A stretch of DNA of 23,182 nt, taken from a virus. The notes under the pieces are model-generated. The model saw only the letters and a program-made list of their open reading frames with translations. It was not told where the DNA came from and searched no databases. The stretch covers positions 1 to 23,182 of IMG/VR virus record IMGVR_UViG_3300034190_000180; one strand, written 5' to 3'. Both the position numbers and the translations under genes were made by a program. Position 1 is the first letter of the stretch. Every line of letters begins with the position of its first letter. Below, piece after piece: positions 8,357 to 13,245 of the stretch.

Positions 8357-8555
8357 ATCTATATGTTTCCATATAGCTCAGACTATATCTTCAATCCTTT
8401 CGGATGCTCTGCGCTTCCAGCCACTTGGCTGTACTTCCTTGCGGAATAGTCGTTGCACGTTCCCTGTTAAGGGCTTCGCTCAGGATTGTCTTCGTCACTA
8501 CACGGTCAGAGTTTCCCTGAATTCACAGAGTGTTTTACTTGAGGCAATTATGTCT

Positions 8556-9347
8556 ACCACAAGGATTGGTCGCTGCAATCTCTTCACAATAATATAAGTT
8601 GTTCATCTCTTGGATGCGATCAATAAATAGGACGCCAGGCTCTGCCCAGTCCCAAGTATTTTGCATAATGATGTCCCACAACTCACGAGCTTTCACTGTA
8701 TCAAATACGATACCTTCAAATACCAGATCGAATGAGTCATCTTCTTTCGTCAGTGCTTGCATGAACTTGTCTGTGATGCCTACACTTACGTTGAAGCCAG
8801 TCAGTACATGAGAGTTAGACTTAGCTTTAATAAACTCAGCGATATCAGGATGGTCAACCCGCAGCACACCCATCTGAGCGCCTCGGCGGTGTCCTGATGA
8901 GGAGATGGTTTGACATACAGCATCAAAGATACCCATAAAAGAAACAGGACCAGAGGCAGATGAATCAAGAGATAGGATTGACTTACCGCGTGGACGGATC
9001 TTAGAGAAGTCGTAGCCAATACCACCACCTCTTCGCATAGTCTCAGCAGCTTCAGAAGCCTTCTCCATAATGGAGTGCATACTATCTTCAATCTCACCAG
9101 ATACAAAGCAGTTGAAGCTTGTCACTACCTTCTTCCCACCCATTGATGCTTGGACACGGCCAGCAGGCAGAAACCTCATTTCCCCAAAGATGTCTTCAAG
9201 GTCTAAACGGTGATCTTCACCATCACTCATAGAATCAGCTAGTCGCTTAATCTTATCGTGGAATGTCTCACCCTCTTGCCGATACTTCATAGCATCGATC
9301 TCTTGAGAGAGTGGTGTTGTCGGGCCTTCATAGATTCTATTGTCCAC
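8556..9347 (-). CDS. Class II ribonucleotide reductase, exon 1
   Basis: First 264 codons of the B12-dependent ribonucleotide reductase, which reduces ribonucleotides to deoxyribonucleotides for phage DNA synthesis. Seen: the redox-active cysteine C80 in SFNCFVSG, the class II block FDAVCQTISSSGHRRGAQMG (141-160), the FNVSVGITDKFM segment (185-195), and N261-P-C263-G at the end, which are the active-site Asn and thiyl-radical Cys. The active-site Glu is the first codon of exon 2. Without splicing the frame runs six codons into the intron and stops. Start is GTG at 9347 with GAGG eight bases upstream; no better ATG exists. It follows the hairpin after the lysis cassette. Class II assignment is by motif, and no small (NrdB/NrdF-type) subunit gene is seen in the window. 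Confidence 0.92.
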
Positions 9348-9374
9348 GTACGTGTCCTCTTTATAGATTGATTA

Positions 9375-9421
9375 ATAGACGGGTGCCTATCCCTATAAGG
9401 GACGGATACCCGCCAGTCTAT
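9375..9421 (-). terminator. Hairpin after lysis cassette
   Basis: Minus strand: ATAGAC pairs with GTCTAT at the base, GGGT with ACCC next, and an interrupted stem ends in GTCCCT / AGGGAT around a TAT loop. TCTATTAATC follows, so the T tract is poor. It lies between the Rz1 stop and the ribonucleotide reductase start. It shares the 8-mer CCGTCCCT with the hairpin at 11243-11270. Confidence 0.5.
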
Positions 9422-9618
9422 CAAGCTTCACAAATGGCCCTTCGTTTCTCAAGGAAGTTGTCTAACTCTTTGAGTGATTGGTCGCTGAGCCGTTCAAGCT
9501 CAGCCTGCGTAAATGTAGGTGCATCGAGTCCACACAGCACATCAGTCCTTCCGGACATTACCGTTGTCGCGCAACCGCTCAATGCGAGCATCCCTGCTAA
9601 GATCAGTGTCAACCGCAT
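9421..9618 (-). CDS. Rz1: o-spanin, Rz1-like outer-membrane lipoprotein
   Basis: 65 residues with a lipoprotein signal peptide MRLTLILAGMLALSGC; the lipobox LSGC places the lipidated cysteine at residue 16. The mature part is about 50 residues (TTVMSGRTDVLCGLDAPTFT... LEKRRAICEA) and carries two further cysteines. It would insert in the outer membrane and bind the C terminus of the i-spanin. The ATG has the strong AGGAGG site five bases upstream and lies inside the Rz gene, overlapping it by 77 bases in a different frame. The stop codon touches the hairpin that follows. Confidence 0.87.
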   Translation of the reverse strand: MRLTLILAGMLALSGCATTVMSGRTDVLCGLDAPTFTQAELERLSDQSLKELDNFLEKRRAICEA

Positions 9619-9787
9619 CTTCCGCCTCCTTTGCTTTCTTGTAATCCTTCAAGTCTTTGACTTGTAAATCCTTCTTCATGTCTCGACGGCCCACTTGAAA
9701 TACTAGCAGTATCGAGACCATAACAGCCAAGGCACTCGCCACAAGGCGTCCCACTTTTGACCCAACAAATGTAATCAGCCATGTCAT
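9542..9787 (-). CDS. Rz: i-spanin, Rz-like inner-membrane spanin subunit
   Basis: 81 residues: an N-terminal transmembrane anchor (LVASALAVMVSILLVFQVG, about 15-33) followed by a charged periplasmic helix (RRDMKKDLQVKDLKDYKKAK) likely to form a coiled coil. With its outer-membrane partner it spans the periplasm and fuses the two membranes in the last lysis step. The identification rests on this topology together with the partner gene that starts inside it in another frame, the classical Rz/Rz1 arrangement. Shorter than lambda Rz (153 residues), but short versions are known. Start overlaps the previous stop (ATGA); no strong ribosome site, so coupling is likely. Confidence 0.83.
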   Translation of the reverse strand: MTWLITFVGSKVGRLVASALAVMVSILLVFQVGRRDMKKDLQVKDLKDYKKAKEAEDAVDTDLSRDARIERLRDNGNVRKD

Positions 9788-9957
9788 TTAGTCCACTGTT
9801 TTGCAACAGCGTCCAGTCCGAACGCTCCAGCCGCAAATCCTACAATTGGCCAAACCATGATCTCAACCATAGCGGCATCGCCCATAGCAACCAGTACTCC
9901 TAGTCCTGCAAGCATTACTGTAGCTAGCTCGCGTTTATAAGTCTTAACCTTATCCAT
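9784..9957 (-). CDS. Small hydrophobic protein, candidate holin
   Basis: 57 residues from the ATG at 9957, which has GGAGAG eight bases upstream; a GTG three codons earlier is less well placed. A basic N terminus (MDKVKTYKREL) is followed by two hydrophobic stretches, ATVMLAGLGVLVAMGDAAMV and EIMVWPIVGFAAGAFGL, consistent with one long or two short membrane helices, then a short charged tail. Size, topology and position just before Rz fit a pore-forming holin. The coiled-coil protein two genes upstream is the alternative holin. The gene starts inside the last codons of the previous gene and its stop overlaps the Rz start as ATGA. Confidence 0.68.
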   Translation of the reverse strand: MDKVKTYKRELATVMLAGLGVLVAMGDAAMVEIMVWPIVGFAAGAFGLDAVAKQWTK

Positions 9958-10384
9958 GTGATTCACTCTCCAAGTCTATTGTTGCGAATACTTTGTCTAC
10001 TACTACACCGTCACAATCATGCCGCGTTCTGATCTCTAACGTGTCATAGTCAACGTCAGCAGTAATCACTAGGATAATCATATGCTGCTTGCCTATTGAG
10101 CGGTCATAGTCTGTAGCTGGTGAGCCATCTAGAGCAGACCAATCAAGGTAGACAAGAACACCTGTGTTGCTGCCAAAGACTTCAAGACGTTTGAATGTGC
10201 AATCTGTCTTGATGAAGTTAGCATGGACTATATAACCATCATCAGTGCGCTCTACTTCGGTGATCTCAACATCCGTGTAAGGTTCACTACCTAACAGAGA
10301 AGACCACGGTAGGAGAATGAGAGTAGCAAGCAATATGCCTGCCGCGAACTCCTTCCACATGATCTTCTTATAAACATATCTCAT
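9950..10384 (-). CDS. Membrane-anchored unknown protein in lysis cassette
   Basis: 144 residues from the ATG at 10384, chosen because it overlaps the previous stop as ATGA and has GGAGG nine bases upstream; an upstream in-frame start at 10411 lies inside the previous gene. An N-terminal basic segment (MRYVYKKIMWKE) precedes one hydrophobic helix (FAAGILLATLILLPWSSLLG), then about 110 residues of beta-rich, acidic, periplasm-type sequence with two cysteines (TDCTF, RHDCDG) that could form a disulfide. No lipobox at the helix end, so a signal anchor or cleaved signal peptide. I do not recognise the family; it could regulate holin or endolysin action or act at the periplasmic face. Confidence 0.65.
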   Translation of the reverse strand: MRYVYKKIMWKEFAAGILLATLILLPWSSLLGSEPYTDVEITEVERTDDGYIVHANFIKTDCTFKRLEVFGSNTGVLVYLDWSALDGSPATDYDRSIGKQHMIILVITADVDYDTLEIRTRHDCDGVVVDKVFATIDLESESHG

Positions 10385-10575
10385 TTGACGATACCTCCAG
10401 CCGTTATCCACCCTACGATGGAAGCCAAGAAGCCACCACCTAGGATCCAGAGACCTCTTCCGATACCGCCTTTCACGCTATCTAACTCTGAGTGAATTTG
10501 TTTCACCTCTTGTGCCAGCAGAGCATTCTCTAGTTCGAGAGCTCTTAGGCGTTCATTAACTTGTTCATCTGACAC
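10381..10575 (-). CDS. Holin-like coiled-coil / transmembrane protein (XhlA-like)
   Basis: A 64-residue protein: residues 1-36 form a charged coiled coil (NERLRALELENALLAQEVKQ) and residues about 40-62 one transmembrane helix (LWILGGGFLASIVGWITAGG). This layout resembles XhlA/hemolysin-type lysis accessory proteins. Start is GTG at 10575 with GGAAGG eight bases upstream; nearby ATG triplets are out of frame. Stop overlaps the next start as ATGA. It directly follows the endolysin gene, so a role in membrane permeabilisation or holin function is plausible but not proven by sequence. Confidence 0.68.
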   Translation of the reverse strand: MSDEQVNERLRALELENALLAQEVKQIHSELDSVKGGIGRGLWILGGGFLASIVGWITAGGIVK

Positions 10576-10600
10576 ATCATGTACCTTCCTTTTACTGTTA

Positions 10601-11134
10601 TCATTTAACGAACTGAACTCGCTCAGCTTCGCGGCGGCGTACTAATCCATTGACTATACGTCCACCCGCTTTGTTCCACCGTTTGAATTCAAGTGACGCA
10701 GCGTGGAAGTCATTAGCATTCAACTTCCGCAGAATCGTAGACTTACTGAAAGCTGTCCCACCTACATTGTAGATGAGAGAGGCAACAGCGTCGTACTGGT
10801 TCTGCTTCAGAGGTACTTTAACGTACTTATTGATAACTGCCTCAACCCAAGCGAGATCTTGGCGTAGAAGCTCTTCAGCTCCACGTTGAGTGATCTTCAT
10901 ACCGGGTTTAGCAGTCTTAGTGTGTCCATACCCAATTGTCCAAACTCCTACGATGTCTTTGTAGGCGGTCAACTTGCATCCTTCAAACTCCTTAATCAGA
11001 GATACATCAGATACACGAGAGACGCGACCTGAGGTGGGCTGGGTGCTCTTCTCTACTGTTTTTGTAGTAGTAGCAGTGAAGCTCTTGAGAATGCTCTCTA
11101 TGAGCAGTTTAATAATGTTCATGATGTTTTCCAT
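10601..11134 (-). CDS. Endolysin, GH24 lysozyme (T4-type muramidase)
   Basis: Cleaves the N-acetylmuramic acid to N-acetylglucosamine bond of peptidoglycan at lysis. 177 residues. The T4-lysozyme catalytic triad is present with exact spacing: E51 in EFEG, D60 in AYKD and T66 in WTIGYGHT (E+9=D, D+6=T, as E11/D20/T26 in T4 lysozyme). The conserved Q-x-x-x-L-x-S/x-x-x-N-x-G block (QNQYDAVASLIYNVGG) and the C-terminal RRREAERVQF are also present. Residues 1-44 are extra: a short amphipathic/hydrophobic helix (IMNIIKLLIESILKSF) and a Thr/Ser/Lys-rich linker. It is not a convincing SAR or cleavable signal, so holin-dependent export is likely. ATG start with GGAG 10 bases upstream. Confidence 0.93.
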   Translation of the reverse strand: MENIMNIIKLLIESILKSFTATTTKTVEKSTQPTSGRVSRVSDVSLIKEFEGCKLTAYKDIVGVWTIGYGHTKTAKPGMKITQRGAEELLRQDLAWVEAVINKYVKVPLKQNQYDAVASLIYNVGGTAFSKSTILRKLNANDFHAASLEFKRWNKAGGRIVNGLVRRREAERVQFVK

Positions 11135-11219
11135 TATAAGGATTCTCCGTTAGGTCGAGTGAGAGCTGAGCTATCCGCACGTACTGAGCATTGTTTATTA
11201 GTGCACTAGCGCAAGCCAT
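11109..11219 (-). CDS. Possible 36-residue protein ahead of endolysin
   Basis: ATG at 11219 is preceded by GGGGAGG five bases upstream, one of the strongest ribosome sites in the window. The frame encodes MACASALINNAQYVRIAQLS and a further 16 residues ending KHHEHY. It overlaps the endolysin start by 26 bases. No membrane segment and no recognised family. It may be a real small protein or a leader whose translation opens the endolysin start. Called mainly on the ribosome site and the lack of any other gene here. Confidence 0.4.
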   Translation of the reverse strand: MACASALINNAQYVRIAQLSLDLTENPYNGKHHEHY

Positions 11220-11242
11220 TGTGGCCTCCCCGATGGTTGTAG

Positions 11243-11270
11243 AACCCGCCCCTGTTATTAGGGACGGGTT
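11243..11270 (-). terminator. Hairpin before lysis cassette
   Basis: On the minus strand AACCCGTCCCT and AGGGGCGGGTT pair over 11 bp (one G.U wobble) around the loop AATAAC. On the plus strand the wobble becomes a C.A mismatch, so the stem is best in the direction of transcription. Only TTCTAC follows, not a T run, so it may be a weak terminator, an attenuator or an RNA-processing site. Confidence 0.6.
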
Positions 11271-11363
11271 AGTGTTAAGTTACCGCAGAGTTCTTACGGA
11301 TTCCGAGGATCATGCCTTGTTGTTTAATAGTCGTATATCACCTATGAAGTTATATTTATCGTA
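11271..11363 (-). promoter_or_regulatory. Intergenic stretch with T7-promoter-like half sites
   Basis: Between the fibre stop and the hairpin, the minus strand has TAATACGA (11366-11359, including the stop codon) and TATACGAC (11337-11330). These match the upstream half of the T7 class III promoter (TAATACGACTCACTATAG), but neither has the CACTATAGGG half. Possibly a phage-specific promoter for the lysis genes; equally possibly chance in an AT-rich spacer. No good sigma-70 pair seen. Confidence 0.2.
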
Positions 11364-13229
11364 TTAAACTTGTGTCCAACGAGACCCACTAGTTTTTACA
11401 AAGGAAACAGCCGTCCCAGGTACAGGGTTTAGGTTGCCTACTGTATTGTAACCACTCTTAACCTCAAGCGTTGTGCTATCAATGAGCGTCGTCTGGCCTG
11501 ACTGAAAACGCAGCGTGACACGCTGCCCGACTAGACCGCCTGTAAATCCTGTGAAGCTTGTTGCTGTACTATCATTACACAACAAGATAGCTAGGCCGTC
11601 CGCGTCTTGTGTGGTTGCGCCGCTGGTTTTGGAAACTGTTGAACCAGCAAGGACAATGCCGTCCATTCGCAAGGCTCCGTTATCAAAAACAACGCGCCCG
11701 CCTGTTGGACTTTCGATAATAAGCTTAAACCCATCGTTCGCGTCCATATACATTTCGTACAGCTGGGTAAGCGCGCCTGATCGTCCAAACGAAAGCCGCG
11801 AATCTTCGGTCAAAAGTATCTTCTTGCCTTTGACTTGAATAGGGAAATTACGGTCAACCTCTGGGACCGCCGTTTCATCCCCAAGCATCATTAGAGGCCA
11901 TTGCCCGTCATTGCCCGGCTGATTGGCGGACACGTAACCAATGAACTCCCACGACACGCCGCCATCTGACGCAACTAGGCCAGCAACAGACGGACCGGGA
12001 GGCTTGCCACCCGCTGCTACGTCTTCTGATACTGTGGCGTCTCCTTGGGATACGAGCGTTTGCCCCGTTGATGTGTTATCGCCAAAATTCAACGTTTCTG
12101 ACGTTACCCAACCATCAGCCAAAGACGTGGCGTTTTCGTTTTCAAGGTAGAATGTTGTTCCGTTCACAATCGTATTAATGACACCGGTCGCACCGCTTGT
12201 CGCGCCCTTGATCGTGTCGCCAACCGTCAAACCAGACGTGTCTGCCACAACGAGCTCTTTAAGCGACCATTGGCCGTGGACTGGACGTGTCGCGCCTGTG
12301 GTGCCTGCGCCTGTTGCCGCGTATACGCACGAATTGTTGAAGCACGTTTTGCCGTCTGCCGTGACTACCATGCCCGCGCGCCATACTGAGTTCCCGTCGT
12401 CGCAGTCAGGGAGACCGCCAGAGAATGCCGAAGTCGTTCCGGCTGGCAATTCCTCTGGAATCATAAACATTCCGCGAAGGTACGGGTTGGCCTCGCCTTG
12501 GAATGACAGTTGCAACTCTGGCATAGCGCCGAGTGCATTGCCGTTTGCCTTGGGCGCGATCAGCGCAATGCCTTGATTGCCGTACCCTCCAACTTGCTCC
12601 GCCGCACGCACAAAGTCGCGATAGCCCGCGCCGTCTGATTTAATAAGGCTATCAAAGAATAGCTTAGTCGCTGCTGTTTGAGCATTTGCTGCGCTGCCTG
12701 CATCTGGGACGCCGCTAGGCATGATCCAGAGAGCTGCTACACTGTCATCCTTCAACGGCATCAAGGCCACGGGTGCCCGTTGTGCGTTGCTGTCGCTGCC
12801 TGCTGACATAAAACCAGAGTTACCAAAAGCCATTGCGCCTGTGTTCAAGTCAACAAGCAAACCACTTGTTGGACCGTCAAATGCTGCCGTGTCGTAAGAT
12901 ATACCCTCTTCAACAATTACACCATTGAACAAGCCAAGGGCCGTTTCAATAATCGTAAGATTTGCGGCATCTGTATTTGAGGACACACATCCCATTTGAA
13001 TAGCTGTCACAAATCCTGCATTGTTTGGTACTGCGTCAAATTCAACACTTGCTGCATTTGTTTGTCCTAGATTACCACTTGAAGCCACCTCTTTGTAGTA
13101 GAACTCTCCATCAGAACCTACCGCAGTCCAAATAGAGCCGGCACCTCGTGCGGGGTCGTTTGATGCCAAAAGTGCTGATACGCTATCATAGACGTTACCT
13201 AGGTTAGCTATTTCGCGTGTTTTACTCAT
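11364..13229 (-). CDS. Second tail fibre protein with nested domain
   Basis: A 621-residue fibre protein. The N terminus MSKTREIANLGNVYDSVSAL resembles short attachment peptides of phage fibres. Residues 303-318 (YAATGAGTTGATRPVH) and 421-432 (SDGGVSWEFIGY) look like two halves of a common fibre module normally contiguous ('Y.a...GtTG.t.Pth...DG.v.W.yiG'). Between them lie about 100 residues including LTVGDTIKGATSGATGVINT. The C-terminal third (about 470-621) is beta-rich and ends in KTSGSRWTQV. No chaperone or protease domain is visible. Third-position G/C and overall GC are higher than in the surrounding genes (35 of 60 at 12301-12360 against 24 of 60 at 5521-5580), consistent with recent acquisition. 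ATG start, AGGAG ribosome site. Confidence 0.8.
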   Translation of the reverse strand: MSKTREIANLGNVYDSVSALLASNDPARGAGSIWTAVGSDGEFYYKEVASSGNLGQTNAASVEFDAVPNNAGFVTAIQMGCVSSNTDAANLTIIETALGLFNGVIVEEGISYDTAAFDGPTSGLLVDLNTGAMAFGNSGFMSAGSDSNAQRAPVALMPLKDDSVAALWIMPSGVPDAGSAANAQTAATKLFFDSLIKSDGAGYRDFVRAAEQVGGYGNQGIALIAPKANGNALGAMPELQLSFQGEANPYLRGMFMIPEELPAGTTSAFSGGLPDCDDGNSVWRAGMVVTADGKTCFNNSCVYAATGAGTTGATRPVHGQWSLKELVVADTSGLTVGDTIKGATSGATGVINTIVNGTTFYLENENATSLADGWVTSETLNFGDNTSTGQTLVSQGDATVSEDVAAGGKPPGPSVAGLVASDGGVSWEFIGYVSANQPGNDGQWPLMMLGDETAVPEVDRNFPIQVKGKKILLTEDSRLSFGRSGALTQLYEMYMDANDGFKLIIESPTGGRVVFDNGALRMDGIVLAGSTVSKTSGATTQDADGLAILLCNDSTATSFTGFTGGLVGQRVTLRFQSGQTTLIDSTTLEVKSGYNTVGNLNPVPGTAVSFVKTSGSRWTQV

Positions 13230-13245
13230 TATTGTCTCCTTGTGA

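Larger units (their letters stand above)
7899..8555 (-). ncRNA. Group I intron in ribonucleotide reductase gene
   Basis: Self-splicing intron of 657 nt. Core elements read on the minus strand: P (AATTCAGGGAAAC, 8523-8511), Q (AATCCTGAGC, 8487-8478), R (GTGCAACGACTA, 8458-8447) and S (AAGATATAGTC, 8391-8381); GACTA of R pairs with TAGTC of S as P7. P1: exon end CUUGUGGU pairs with intron GCCUCAAG (8545-8538), with the required U.G at the splice site and one U.U mismatch. Stems capped by GCAA and GAAA tetraloops lie between R and S, and CTATATG-GAAA-CATATAG (8376-8359) follows S. The intron ends in G (7899), and splicing joins N-P-C-G to E-Q-P-L-P-P-Y exactly. An HNH gene lies in its 3' half, looped out by an 8-bp stem. 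Confidence 0.95.

Noticed and set aside
8341-8500. tRNA-like stems
   Set aside because: The stems with GCAA and GAAA tetraloops belong to the group I core; there is no T-loop or anticodon arrangement.
7899-8555. Intein in the reductase
   Set aside because: Inteins are common in reductases, but here the frame stops six codons after the boundary, there is no Cys/Ser at position 1 of the insert, and the His-Asn terminal motif is missing.
6981-9347. Reductase as a pseudogene broken by a frameshift or as two separate genes
   Set aside because: The interruption has full group I core elements and correct splice-site bases, and the joined exons match the family without loss or gain of residues.
11000-11134. 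Signal-arrest-release sequence on the endolysin
   Set aside because: The N-terminal segment is short, amphipathic and contains Lys and Glu; it lacks the weakly hydrophobic Gly/Ala-rich helix expected of such a signal.
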